Assembly (NCBI GenBank): GCA_002413045.1
Contig: DHWF01000031.1
Location: forward strand, 139,190-203,189
Direction of reading: 5' to 3'
From: Chloroflexi bacterium UBA5189
GTDB lineage: Bacteria > Chloroflexota > Limnocylindria > Limnocylindrales > CSP1-4
Length of the DNA: 64,000 bases
Part shown: piece by piece, positions 52,863 to 60,377 of the stretch
How positions within the stretch are numbered: position 1 is the stretch's first letter
Layout of the letters: every line of letters begins with the position of its first letter
The notes under the pieces: generated by a model
The model's input: only the letters and a program-made list of their open reading frames with translations
Database searches by the model: none
Told to the model about the DNA's origin: nothing
Position numbers and translations under genes: made by a program

Positions 52863-53270
52863 CTATTCGAGGACGATCCGCACGCCGTCGCCATCGGAAT
52901 CCTCGACGTCGAGGATCGGGCCGTGGGTGCCCGTCGTGACCGCCTCCTCCACGTCGGCGATCTGCTCCCTGGAAAGCCCTGGCACGCGCGAGAGCGCGAA
53001 CCTCCCGAGCGAGATCGGGATGCGCAGGTCGACGACGCGTCGCCCGTTCTCGCGAACCTCGATCCGGGCCCATCGGGGCGGCGTGCCGCCGGTCGTCGGC
53101 GCGGTCGGGGTCGTCGGCATGGCGGCCGTCGGCCCATCGTCGGCGGCGACGCCTGCCCACGCGGGTTGCTTGCCCCGGCTGTCGAGGGCGTCGAGGATCG
53201 GCGCCGCCTCCTCGGCCGTGAGCCGGCCCTCTGCGACGAGCTTCAGGACGCGGTCAAGCGGATCGGTCAT
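52863..53270 (-). CDS. Small protein with SHOCT-like N-terminal motif
   Basis: 135 aa; the start overlaps the DUF4097 stop as ATGA. Residues 5-30 (LDRVLKLVAEGRLTAEEAAP, ILDAL) are the SHOCT/YvlB-N helical hairpin, a short oligomerisation motif also present at the C-termini of the two proteins encoded upstream. A Pro/Thr linker and a compact beta domain follow (WARIEVRENGRRVVDLRIPI, GPILDVEDSDGDGVRIVLE). It is cytoplasmic, with no signal peptide. It is the last gene of the three-gene operon, followed by a strong terminator. Confidence 0.75.
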   Translation of the reverse strand: MTDPLDRVLKLVAEGRLTAEEAAPILDALDSRGKQPAWAGVAADDGPTAAMPTTPTAPTTGGTPPRWARIEVRENGRRVVDLRIPISLGRFALSRVPGLSREQIADVEEAVTTGTHGPILDVEDSDGDGVRIVLE

Positions 53271-54292
53271 CGGAGCACCGCGTCAAGCGAGCCGAGCTGA
53301 TCGGTCGCCTCGGCGACGCTGATCTCGCCGCGCTCGAGCGCCTTGAGGATCTCGAGTCGCGCAGCGTCCAGGTCGGCGGACGCGGCAGACGACGCCGAAC
53401 CGGCAGACGCCGCGGTAGCGCCGCCGGGCGCCGCCGCTGCGCCGGGCGCCGGTGGGACGGCGGGCGCAGCTGGTGGCGTCGGCGGGGCAACAGTCTCGGG
53501 TGCTGCATCGCGCGGTTCGACCACGTGGAAATCTCCTGAAACCGACTGGAATGTCAGGGTCGGGCCGGGTCGGCCGATGGTCAGGATCTTTCGACCGGGT
53601 GCCGACTCGCGCTTGCTCGGCAGGTCGCTGTTCAGGTCGCCAGTGACCGACTGCGCCTCGATCCGGAAGCCGGACCGGCCGACGAGGGTCACGTCGCCGC
53701 TGATCGAGCGCAGGCTGAACGGGCCATTGCCATCGAGCTGGGCGTCGAGCCAGATGTCGCCGGACGTGGTCTGCAGCTCGAGACGGCGCAGCCGCGGCAC
53801 GCGCACGTGCATGTCGCCGGAGATCGACTTGGCGGACAGCTCGAGCGGCGCCTGGCCCTCGATCTCGACGTCGCCCGACACGGATTCGATGTCGACCGGC
53901 CCGGCGAGGCGCTCGAACGTCAGGTCGCCCGAGGCACTCCGGAAGCGCTTGCTGCCGCTCAGGTCCGAGGCGGCGACCTCCGCGCTCGCCGACTCGACGG
54001 ACACGGTCGCGCCGTGGGGCACCTCGACCGCGATCTCCGGGGAAGCGCCGCGCGAGATCGACAGGATGCCGAGGCCGAACTTCTCGATCTGGCGCAGCTC
54101 CACGAAGTCAGCGCCGGTGCTGACGTGGAACAGCGAGTCGAGGCTGCGGTCGCCGTCGAGGGAGCGAACGCGGATCCGGTCGCCCTCGACGCCGTGGATC
54201 CGGATCTCGCCGGATGCCTGGCGGAGCGTGAACCGGCCGCGCGGGCCGACCTGGTGATCGATCGTGGTGACGTGCTCGTTGGTCTGGGTCAT
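53267..54292 (-). CDS. DUF4097 beta-helix protein with SHOCT-like C-terminus
   Basis: 341 aa; ATGA overlaps on both sides. The DUF4097 (adhesin-like, YvlB-type) domain has repeated S-x-S-G-D/E-I motifs: LRQASGEIRIHGVEGDRIRV, RFRSASGDLTFERLAGPVDI, ESVSGDVEIEGQAPLELSAK, SISGDMHVRVPRLRRLELQT, TSGDIWLDAQLDGNGPFSLR and SISGDVTLVG, which build a right-handed beta-helix. A 60-residue Ala/Pro/Gly linker leads to the C-terminal ARLEILKALERGEISVAEAT, the SHOCT-like hairpin. No signal peptide or membrane helix is present, so it may be cytoplasmic or associate through partners. Confidence 0.85.
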   Translation of the reverse strand: MTQTNEHVTTIDHQVGPRGRFTLRQASGEIRIHGVEGDRIRVRSLDGDRSLDSLFHVSTGADFVELRQIEKFGLGILSISRGASPEIAVEVPHGATVSVESASAEVAASDLSGSKRFRSASGDLTFERLAGPVDIESVSGDVEIEGQAPLELSAKSISGDMHVRVPRLRRLELQTTSGDIWLDAQLDGNGPFSLRSISGDVTLVGRSGFRIEAQSVTGDLNSDLPSKRESAPGRKILTIGRPGPTLTFQSVSGDFHVVEPRDAAPETVAPPTPPAAPAVPPAPGAAAAPGGATAASAGSASSAASADLDAARLEILKALERGEISVAEATDQLGSLDAVLR

Positions 54293-54741
54293 CGATCGGT
54301 CCTTCCGAGATTCCGGATTGCGATCGCGGCCTCGTCGGCGGTGATCTCCTTGCGAGCGAGCCGCTCGAGGATTCCCTGGCGGGTCGCGGCGGCGTCCGCG
54401 GCGCTGGTGGCCGTGGCGCTTGCCACGGCTGATGCTGCGGCTGCGTCCTCGGCGGCCTCGTCGCTGTCCGCGCGAGGCCCGAAGCCGAGTGCCCGTACGA
54501 GGGCCTCGACGCGCGACCGGACGGTCGGATACGAGATCCCGAGCTCGCGCTCCATGTCGCGCAGGTTGCCGCGGGAGCGCAGGAAGCTCTCGAGCAGGAG
54601 CAGCTGCTCCCGCGTGAGCCGCCCGAACCGCCCGACACTGAACTCGCCCTCGAGGGTCGTGCCGCACGAGCGGCAGTTGAGGCGCGTGACGGTCAGCTCG
54701 CTCGAGCAGACGGGGCAGGTGGAGATGACGTCGTGAGGCAT
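54289..54741 (-). CDS. DUF2089 zinc-ribbon/HTH protein with SHOCT-like C-terminus
   Basis: 150 aa; AGGAACC is the likely ribosome-binding site. Two CxxC pairs (TCPVCSSEL and NCRSCGTTLEGEF) form a zinc ribbon. A helix-turn-helix follows (GRLTREQLLLLESFLRSRGN, LRDMERELGISYPTVRSRVE), the DUF2089 signature. The end (RQGILERLARKEITADEAAI) repeats the SHOCT-like motif of the next two proteins. Probably a DNA-binding regulator of its own operon. The promoter TTGACA-N18-GATAGT lies just upstream. Confidence 0.88.
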   Translation of the reverse strand: MPHDVISTCPVCSSELTVTRLNCRSCGTTLEGEFSVGRFGRLTREQLLLLESFLRSRGNLRDMERELGISYPTVRSRVEALVRALGFGPRADSDEAAEDAAAASAVASATATSAADAAATRQGILERLARKEITADEAAIAIRNLGRTDR

Positions 54742-54766
54742 GCGGTTCCTTTCGCTGATTGGCTAG

Positions 54767-54796
54767 ACTATCGCACGCGCATTTTCACTTTGTCAA
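54767..54796 (-). promoter_or_regulatory. Promoter of DUF2089-DUF4097 operon
   Basis: Minus strand: TTGACA (54791-54796), 18-bp spacer, GATAGT (54767-54772), about 25 bp before the DUF2089 start codon. The local AT-richness stands out in this GC-rich window. Confidence 0.65.
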
Positions 54797-54913
54797 GCTA
54801 CAGTTGCACTATTCGCATGTCACGTTGCGGAACGGCCTCGCGCGGCACCGGTTCGTCTCCGGACACATTGGTGGAACCAGGCCCGGGGCCGCGCGGCCCG
54901 TCCGGGGCTGCGA

Positions 54914-55105
54914 ATGTTCCGGTGGGCTACAAACTCGACGAGCTTGCGGCTTCCCGAGGCCCCGCCCCCGCTCAAGCTGGGCGATTTGTTCCGCGTGGCG
55001 ACAGGATCGACGAGGATGCGCCGGAATCGGGACCGTCGGTAGCCCTCAGATTGCCGCGCGCCACGCGATGTCGTCGCGTTTGTATCCCAGGGCAACAATC
55101 TGCGG
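54914..55105 (+). pseudogene. Frameshifted copy of the small 69-aa gene
   Basis: The copy begins MFRWATNSTS (compare MFRWATNSTT at 51096) and ends with DVVAFVSQGN (compare KVVAFVSVGN), in the same register at both ends. Between them the frame hits a TAG at 55040, and the conserved R-I-D block (PRGDRIDEDAPES here, PWGYRIDGIRRPEG in the intact copy) is in another frame, so at least two compensating indels have occurred. Orientation is opposite to the intact copy, 4 kb away. Confidence 0.55.
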
Positions 55106-55123
55106 CTCGGCGGAGAGCCGGAG

Positions 55124-55639
55124 CTAGGCGACGGGGGTGGATGCCTCCTGGGCGAGGAGGCGAGCACCGGGGAAGAAGTGGCCCAGCATCAGCGTCGAGG
55201 TCACGCGATCGACGGCGTACCGGTTCACGTGGATGTACGGCCGCGCGGCGGTCGGGGCGCTGTCGTGGGTCACGAGCTCGATCGTGACGTCGCTCAGGCC
55301 GACGAACGAGCCGCTCGGGCGGGCGATGGCGCGGGCGGGGTCGAAGCCGGGGTGCGTCGCGAGCCGGCCGGAGACGCGATACGGCCCGACGTCGAGCGAA
55401 ACCGAGTACCAGGCCATGTGGATCTTGAGCTCCGGCTCGGCCGTGACGATGAGCAGGATGTCGTCGGGGGCGACCGTGACGCTGCCGCGATGTGCAGCGC
55501 GGGACCCGTCGAGGGGATACCAGCGGACGTCCTCGATCGTGAACGGGCCGGCCAGATCCGGGCCGTCGTTGGTCAGCGGGATGCGGCTTGACGTCCCGAC
55601 GAGCACCCCCGCCGGCGTGAAGATCTCGACCGCTGCCAC
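55124..55639 (-). CDS. Hypothetical all-beta protein
   Basis: 171 aa; not recognised. The sequence alternates strands and loops without a signal peptide: AAVEIFTPAGVLVGTSSRIP, FTIEDVRWYPLDGSRAAHRG, SVTVAPDDILLIVTAEPELK, SVSLDVGPYRVSGRLATHPG and DVTIELVTHDSAPTAARPYI, ending with RYAVDRVTSTLMLGHFFPGA. Codon bias is strong, so it is a real gene. It has no clear ribosome-binding site. It is divergent from the GreA fusion gene across 98 bp that hold two GGTACCG repeats. Confidence 0.65.
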   Translation of the reverse strand: MAAVEIFTPAGVLVGTSSRIPLTNDGPDLAGPFTIEDVRWYPLDGSRAAHRGSVTVAPDDILLIVTAEPELKIHMAWYSVSLDVGPYRVSGRLATHPGFDPARAIARPSGSFVGLSDVTIELVTHDSAPTAARPYIHVNRYAVDRVTSTLMLGHFFPGARLLAQEASTPVA

Positions 55640-55699
55640 GACTCCCCCCGAAGCGTTCCCGCAGGATGTCGCGCGGGCGCGCGAACGCGAACCACCCGC

Positions 55700-55730
55700 C
55701 GGTACCGACTTGCAGGTCCGGTGGTACCGT
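55700..55730. promoter_or_regulatory. Paired GGTACCG elements upstream of greA fusion
   Basis: CGGTACCG (55700-55707) and GGTACCGT (55723-55730) form both a direct and an inverted repeat, about two helical turns apart. The second copy includes TACCGT, which lies 7 nt before the GTG and may be the -10 of a leaderless promoter. Confidence 0.45.
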
Positions 55731-55737
55731 CCGGCCG

Positions 55738-57033
55738 GTGACTCCCACCCACCCCGGCGCGGCCGATCTCATTCGATCGATCGGCCTCCTTGCCGACGGC
55801 CCCGTTCGCTGGGGCGCCACGGTCCCCGCGCGGCGAGGCGGCGTCTACGTCGTGGAGCTCGGGGTGCCGCTGCCGCAGGCGCCCGTCGAGATGACCCGCG
55901 TCGGCAAGTGGCTCGAGACGGTCCCCGGGCTCCGCCTCGACGGCGAACCCCCGACGTCGAAGGCACTCCATGCCCGGCTCCTGTCCCTGTGGTGGCCGGA
56001 TGCGACGGTGCTGTACGCCGGTGCCACCGCCGGCTCGATCGGCGGCCGGGTCGCCGCGCTCCTGGCGCACGTACCCGGCGAGCGCCAGCCGCACGCGGAC
56101 GGCCAGTGGCTCCACCTCCTGCGCAACCTCGATGGGATCGGCCTCCGGATCTGGTGGGCCGAGACGAAGGCGCCCGAGGAATCGCTCGACGCCCTGTTCG
56201 ATGCCTTCGGCGCGGCCACCGGCCTCCAGCCCATGCCCGGCCGGCCCGCCGGCGCCCTCGCGCTGCCCTGGGCCAACACCCGCCGCCCCACCGGTGAGCG
56301 GCAGGCGCATGGGATCGTTGGCGCCATCCTGCCCGAGGCGCCGAAGGCTCCCGAGCCGCCGCGACACGTGGTCGAGGTAGCGCCCGGGGACGCGGAGGGC
56401 GCGTGGGCCGAGGATCGCGGCGACGTCACGACCCGACGCGGGCCAAGCGGCGCGTCGCCCGCGCGGACACGTTCAACACGCCCTGCAGCCCGGCCGGCCC
56501 CGGGTCCGCAGCGCGCCCCGGCCGTCGCCCGGTCGTCCACCGGTGCTCGGGTCGTCCGCGGCTCGCGCGCCGCCGCGCCGGAGCCGATCCAGCTGTCCAA
56601 GGGTGCCCTCGACCGGATGACCACGGAGCTGGACGAGCTGACGCGCGTCAAGCGCCGCGAGGTGGTCGCCCGCATCAAGTCCGCGCGCGAGCACGGCGAT
56701 CTCAAGGAGAACGCGGAGTACCACGCGGCGCGCGAGGAGCAGTCGTTCCTGGAGGGCCGGGTGCAGGCCCTGGAGGACCGCATTCGGCGCGCCGTCGTCG
56801 TTGACGAGGTCGCCACGGGCAAGGTCATCATCGGCTCGAAGGTCATCGTCGAGATCGGCGGCGACGAGCTCGAGTACACGATCGTCGGCAGCGCGGAGGC
56901 GGATCCGGCGAAGGGTCGGCTGAGCATGGCCTCGCCGGTCGGTGCGGCGCTCCTCGGGGCCGTCGCCGGCGCCGAGGTCGACGTTCGAACGCCGCGCGGC
57001 GCGGTTCGCTACAAGGTGCTCTCGGTCGATTAG
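55738..57033 (+). CDS. GIY-YIG-like domain fused to transcription elongation factor GreA
   Basis: 431 aa from a GTG, far longer than GreA alone (about 158 aa). Residues about 30-175 look like a GIY-YIG fold: RRGGVYVVELGVPLPQAPVE (G-V-Y), VLYAGATAGSIGGRVAALLA (the Y-A-G/Y-I-G position with an Arg downstream), then WLHLLRNLDGIGLRIWWAET. About 180-285 are a Pro/Arg/Ala-rich linker. About 285-431 are a complete GreA: LSKGALDRMTTELDELTRVK, SAREHGDLKENAEYHAAREE with the catalytic D-L-K-E-N-A-E-Y motif, and SPVGAALLGAVAGAEVDVRT. GreA rescues backtracked RNA polymerase. The fusion frame is continuous and the greA call is certain; the N-domain function is unknown. Confidence 0.88.
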   Translation: MTPTHPGAADLIRSIGLLADGPVRWGATVPARRGGVYVVELGVPLPQAPVEMTRVGKWLETVPGLRLDGEPPTSKALHARLLSLWWPDATVLYAGATAGSIGGRVAALLAHVPGERQPHADGQWLHLLRNLDGIGLRIWWAETKAPEESLDALFDAFGAATGLQPMPGRPAGALALPWANTRRPTGERQAHGIVGAILPEAPKAPEPPRHVVEVAPGDAEGAWAEDRGDVTTRRGPSGASPARTRSTRPAARPAPGPQRAPAVARSSTGARVVRGSRAAAPEPIQLSKGALDRMTTELDELTRVKRREVVARIKSAREHGDLKENAEYHAAREEQSFLEGRVQALEDRIRRAVVVDEVATGKVIIGSKVIVEIGGDELEYTIVGSAEADPAKGRLSMASPVGAALLGAVAGAEVDVRTPRGAVRYKVLSVD

Positions 57034-57572
57034 GGCCGCGGCAGGCCGGCGACGAACGCCGCGACGCGGTCGAGCACGTCGGGGAGCACGGGTTTCATCG
57101 TGTGGCCGAGGCGCGGATACGTCACCAGCTCGGCGTGGGGCAGGCGCTTGACGGCGGCGCGGAGCAGGTCGAGCCGGGCGAATGGGTCGGCCTCGCCGGA
57201 CAGCAGCAGGACCGGGCACGTGATGTCGGGGAAGTGGGCCGTCCGCTCGGCGGCTCGATCGACCCGGCCCGGCGGATGGACCGGAAAGCAGAACAGGACC
57301 AGGCCGGCGTAGCTCGCGCCCGCCGCTGCCGCGAGGGTCGACACGCGGCCGCCGTAGGATTGGCCGCCGGCCACCGTGCCGGCGCCGTCCGGCACCACGG
57401 AGCGCCAGACAGGGACCGCGTCCTCGGCTTTGCGGACCGGGAGGTCGACGGCGTCCGCGAGCAACCCTCGCGTCCGGAGGCCGTCGACGAACGGCGCCAT
57501 GGTCGCGGCGTTGCCGCTCGCCCCATGCCCAAGGTAGATGTGCAGCGGCGAGGCGGCCGCCGTGCCGGCCAC
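57030..57572 (-). CDS. Small alpha/beta-fold hydrolase
   Basis: 180 aa; GTG start. LHIYLGHGASGNAATMAPFV begins the fold, the nucleophile elbow is AGGQSYGGRVS, the acid is LLSGEADPF, and the base is RLGHTMKP. The size and motif order match KANL3/Tex30-type small hydrolases. The gene follows the ABC permease gene with a one-base gap, so it is the third gene of the exporter operon. Its stop codon overlaps the greA-fusion stop from the other strand. Confidence 0.85.
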   Translation of the reverse strand: MAGTAAASPLHIYLGHGASGNAATMAPFVDGLRTRGLLADAVDLPVRKAEDAVPVWRSVVPDGAGTVAGGQSYGGRVSTLAAAAGASYAGLVLFCFPVHPPGRVDRAAERTAHFPDITCPVLLLSGEADPFARLDLLRAAVKRLPHAELVTYPRLGHTMKPVLPDVLDRVAAFVAGLPRP

Positions 57573-57573
57573 G

Positions 57574-58416
57574 CTACAGCTCGCGACGGCGGAGCTGGTT
57601 GACCGCGAGCGCGAGGACGAGCGTGACCCAGATCACGCTCCAGATCACGATCGTGATCGGCGGCGGCGCGTCGGCATAGAAGGGCGACTGCGCAGCGAAG
57701 GTGTCCCCGACCAGCGTTCGCACGAGCGGCGGCTCGAGGCCGAATACGACGCCCTGCCAGAGCGCGTCGGTGGGCAGCAGGTAATGGAGCGCGTCGCCCA
57801 CGCCGACGAGTGCGCCGGTCCCGAGCGCGATCCCGATCTTGCCGAGCACGCCGGCCATCCATGCGAGCCCATAGGCGACGACCGCGATCGCACCGCCGGC
57901 GATCGGGGGCAGCCGCGTCGAGAGGAGGACGGTCAGCGACAGGAGCACGATCGCCTGGCCGGCGAGGTAGGCGATCGGCATGATCGGGTCCGGTGGCGTG
58001 TAGCCGGAGACCGCACCCACCGCGAAGATTGCGAGAAACCCGGCGACCACGGCATACCCGACGATGACGACCGCGAGCCCGAGCCAGCGACCGATCAGGT
58101 ACGAGGACCGGCGCAGCGGTCGCGCGAGCATCGCCTGGGCAACGCCGCTCTCGAGATCGGTGGCGATCGCCGGCGAGCCGAAGAACGCGGCGGTCATCAC
58201 CAGCACGAATCCGAACATGAACGCGATGAAGATCAGGATCTGCGACACGGCGAACTTGATCGCGAGGTCGCCGAGGCCGCGGTCCCGCGCGCCCTGGATC
58301 AGCGTGGCGACGCCAAATGTGGTGATCCCGACCGCGAGCAGCGCGAGAATCACGAGGACCCACAGCACGCGCCGGCGGGCGGCCTCGCCGATGGTGAGCT
58401 TGGCGATGGTGATCAT
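57574..58416 (-). CDS. ABC-2-type exporter permease
   Basis: 280 aa with six predicted helices. MITIAKLTIGEAARRRVLWV starts a typical ABC-2 membrane subunit; GSPAIATDLESGVAQAMLAR (E-x-G-x-x-x-x-x-L-A-R) is its cytoplasmic coupling loop, and the C-terminus ends in helices with IVIWSVIWVTLVLALAVNQL. It pairs with the ATPase encoded 13 bp upstream. Drug, lipid or polysaccharide export are all possible. It is translated just before the small hydrolase. Confidence 0.9.
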   Translation of the reverse strand: MITIAKLTIGEAARRRVLWVLVILALLAVGITTFGVATLIQGARDRGLGDLAIKFAVSQILIFIAFMFGFVLVMTAAFFGSPAIATDLESGVAQAMLARPLRRSSYLIGRWLGLAVVIVGYAVVAGFLAIFAVGAVSGYTPPDPIMPIAYLAGQAIVLLSLTVLLSTRLPPIAGGAIAVVAYGLAWMAGVLGKIGIALGTGALVGVGDALHYLLPTDALWQGVVFGLEPPLVRTLVGDTFAAQSPFYADAPPPITIVIWSVIWVTLVLALAVNQLRRREL

Positions 58417-58429
58417 CTGGGCCGCCGCG

Positions 58430-59386
58430 TCATCGAAGCCATTGCGCGCTGGGCGTGCCAGCCGGCGGCCGGTCCCGAGAGACGAGGGCCAGGAAGCGCT
58501 GCTCCAGCGAGATCCGTCCCGAACGGACCTCGTGAACCTTGGCGCCCATCGACACGAGCAGGGCGACGAGATCCGGCACGCGCGCCTCGTCCATCGGGCG
58601 GACCGCGAGCAGGTCCCCGAGCAGCGTCGGCGGGCCGAACGGCTCGATTGCGGCGAGATCGCTCGAGCTGAGGCCGGTCACCCGGATCTGGGTCTCCGCC
58701 TTTCCGAGCACGTCGTCGAGGTCGCCGCTGGCGACGACGCGGCCGTGATCGATGATCGCGACCCGATCGCAGACCTGCTCGACCTCGCTCAGGAGGTGCG
58801 AGTTCAGGAAGACGGCGGCGCCGCGGTCTGCGGCCGCCCGGACGATGCCGCGCACATCGACGCGACCGACCGGATCGAGGGCCGAGGTCGGCTCGTCGAG
58901 AACGATGAGTGCCGGCTCGCCGAGCAGGGCCGTGCCGAGCCCGAGCCGCTGCTGCATGCCCTTCGAGAACTTGCCGACCGTCTCGCCTGCCTTGTCGGCG
59001 AGGCCGACGATCCCGAGCGCCTCGTCAGCCGCGGTCCCGCGGCGGGCTCCCGGCAGCCCGATGAGCTCGCCGTGCAGCGTCAGCACCTCGCGAGCCTTGA
59101 GCCAGGGCTGGTAGCGGAACAGCTCGGGCAGGTAGCCGATCTTGCGACGGGTCGTCAGGTCGCCCATCGGGGCGCCGAGGACCTTGCCGGTGCCGCTGGT
59201 CGGCCGGGCGAGGCCCAGCAGGAGCTTGACCGTGGTCGTCTTGCCGGCGCCGTTGGGCCCGAGGAATCCGAAGACCTCGCCGCGCCCGACGGTCATGGTG
59301 AGCCCGGCCAGGGCATCGACCTGGCCGTAGCGCTTCCTCAGATCGGTCACCTCGATCGCGGGCAGGTCGAGCGAGACGCGGGGCAT
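58430..59386 (-). CDS. ABC exporter ATP-binding protein
   Basis: 318 aa from MPRVSLDL. Walker A GPNGAGKT, Q-loop region IGYLPELFRYQPWLKAREVL, signature FSKGMQQRLGLGTALLGEP, Walker B LIVLDEPTSALDP and H-loop LNSHLLSEVEQVCDR are all intact. F-R-Y-Q-P-W-L and the C-terminal regulatory tail (RISLEQRFLALVSRD) are those of ABC-2 exporter ATPases. ATG codons lie further upstream in frame; the one used is closest to the conserved start (AIEVTDLRKRYG). It is divergent from the zinc-ribbon microprotein gene across 52 bp. Confidence 0.93.
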   Translation of the reverse strand: MPRVSLDLPAIEVTDLRKRYGQVDALAGLTMTVGRGEVFGFLGPNGAGKTTTVKLLLGLARPTSGTGKVLGAPMGDLTTRRKIGYLPELFRYQPWLKAREVLTLHGELIGLPGARRGTAADEALGIVGLADKAGETVGKFSKGMQQRLGLGTALLGEPALIVLDEPTSALDPVGRVDVRGIVRAAADRGAAVFLNSHLLSEVEQVCDRVAIIDHGRVVASGDLDDVLGKAETQIRVTGLSSSDLAAIEPFGPPTLLGDLLAVRPMDEARVPDLVALLVSMGAKVHEVRSGRISLEQRFLALVSRDRPPAGTPSAQWLR

Positions 59387-59438
59387 GCAAAGCATCGTGA
59401 CAGACAAGCTGGCACGCCGTCAGTGCAACTTTCGGGTC

Positions 59439-59576
59439 ATGATCGAGATCGAGCTTCCGTGCTGCGGGACTGCGACGCACATTGACGAGCTGGCGGATGT
59501 CGTCGGCTGCGAGACGTGCGGCGTCGTCCTGGAGCTGGACCCGCCCACCGCCGAGGCGCTCCCCGTCGCTGCATAG
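59439..59576 (+). CDS. Small zinc-ribbon-like protein
   Basis: 45 aa. It starts MIEIELPCCGTATHIDELAD and continues VVGCETCGVVLELDPP: a Cys-Cys pair and a C-x2-C pair 13 residues apart give a possible four-cysteine zinc site in a very small protein. Similar short proteins with a C-P-x-C...ELAD...C-x-x-C pattern occur in Actinobacteria. An in-frame upstream ATG exists, but the amino acids there do not look conserved. It may be cotranscribed with the class II aldolase gene, although a hairpin lies between them. Confidence 0.7.
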   Translation: MIEIELPCCGTATHIDELADVVGCETCGVVLELDPPTAEALPVAA

Positions 59577-59587
59577 TTCTGGCATTC

Positions 59588-59617
59588 CCGGGAGGGTCCC
59601 CGAACGGGTGCTCCCGG
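59588..59617 (+). terminator. Hairpin between microprotein and aldolase genes
   Basis: CCGGGAG and CTCCCGG form a 7-bp stem around a 16-nt loop that itself holds CCCC/GGG pairing. It lies 11 nt after the zinc-ribbon stop. Confidence 0.45.
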
Positions 59618-59621
59618 TGGC

Positions 59622-59627
59622 TAGGAT
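59622..59627 (+). promoter_or_regulatory. -10-like hexamer before aldolase gene
   Basis: TAGGAT, 6 nt before the ATG of the class II aldolase gene, with no Shine-Dalgarno site: a clear example of the leaderless pattern. Confidence 0.45.
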
Positions 59628-59633
59628 TGCGCG

Positions 59634-60377
59634 ATGGCGCCCCGCTCCGCTGCCCCACTCGAGGAGATCGCCCGCCTGCGTGCCGCGATCGTCGCGGGCG
59701 GACGTCGCCTCGGCGCGCGCGGCCTGATCTCGGCCAGCGAGGGCAACATCAGCGCGCGGCTCGCGGACGGCTCGCTGCTGATCATGCCGTCCGGTCGTCG
59801 AAAGGACGAGCTCGAGCCGGACGACATTCTCGCGGTAGGCCTCGAGCCGAACGGCCCCGACGATCCGACACATGCCGTCGGCGCACGTCCCGCGAAAGCC
59901 GGCCCGAAGCCGAGCAGCGACATCGCGATCCACCGCGCCATCTACGCCGCACGCGCGGACGTGCTGGCCGTCGTCCATGCGCATCTGCCCGCAGCAATGG
60001 CACTGACCCTGGCCGGCGAGGTGCCGGACCCCGCCGCCCTCCCGGAGACGACGCTGCTCCTGCCTCGCCTCCCGTTCGTGCCGTTCGCGACCCCGGGCAG
60101 TGCCGAGCTCGCTGGGCGGGTCGTTGCGGCGTTCGCGACCGGCGACGCGCCACTCCCGGGCGCAGTGCTCCTCGAGCGCCATGGGGCAGTGGCGGTCGGG
60201 GAGACCGTCGACCAGGCGGTGAACCGGCTCGAGCTGGTTGAGGTCCTGTGCCGGACGTGGCGTGATGCGCTGCTGATCCGCGCGGCCGTGGCGAGTGCCG
60301 GACCGCGGGCTATCCTTCGCCCGTCGAGCCCCAGCCCAGGGATGCCGGCGCGAGGGAGGACTCCAGAACAGCCATGA
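59634..60377 (+). CDS. Class II aldolase/adducin family protein
   Basis: 247 aa. The family motifs are all present: SASEGNISARLADGSLLIMP, SGRRKDELEPDDILAVGLEP, KPSSDIAIHRAIYAARADVL, VVHAHLPAAMALTLAGEVPD (Zn-binding H-A-H) and VLLERHGAVAVGETVDQAVN (third His). Glu in the first motif and the three histidines make a complete zinc site, so activity is likely (L-fuculose-phosphate-aldolase type, ribulose-phosphate epimerase type or methylthioribulose dehydratase). It is translationally coupled to the aquaporin gene by ATGA. A leaderless promoter is likely. Confidence 0.92.
   Translation: MAPRSAAPLEEIARLRAAIVAGGRRLGARGLISASEGNISARLADGSLLIMPSGRRKDELEPDDILAVGLEPNGPDDPTHAVGARPAKAGPKPSSDIAIHRAIYAARADVLAVVHAHLPAAMALTLAGEVPDPAALPETTLLLPRLPFVPFATPGSAELAGRVVAAFATGDAPLPGAVLLERHGAVAVGETVDQAVNRLELVEVLCRTWRDALLIRAAVASAGPRAILRPSSPSPGMPARGRTPEQP

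Noticed and set aside
54733..55287. 184-codon plus-strand frame upstream of the hypothetical all-beta gene
   Set aside because: It crosses the DUF2089 promoter, the frameshifted repeat copy and the antisense of the 55.1-kb gene; its residues do not keep the conserved MFRWATNST start in frame.
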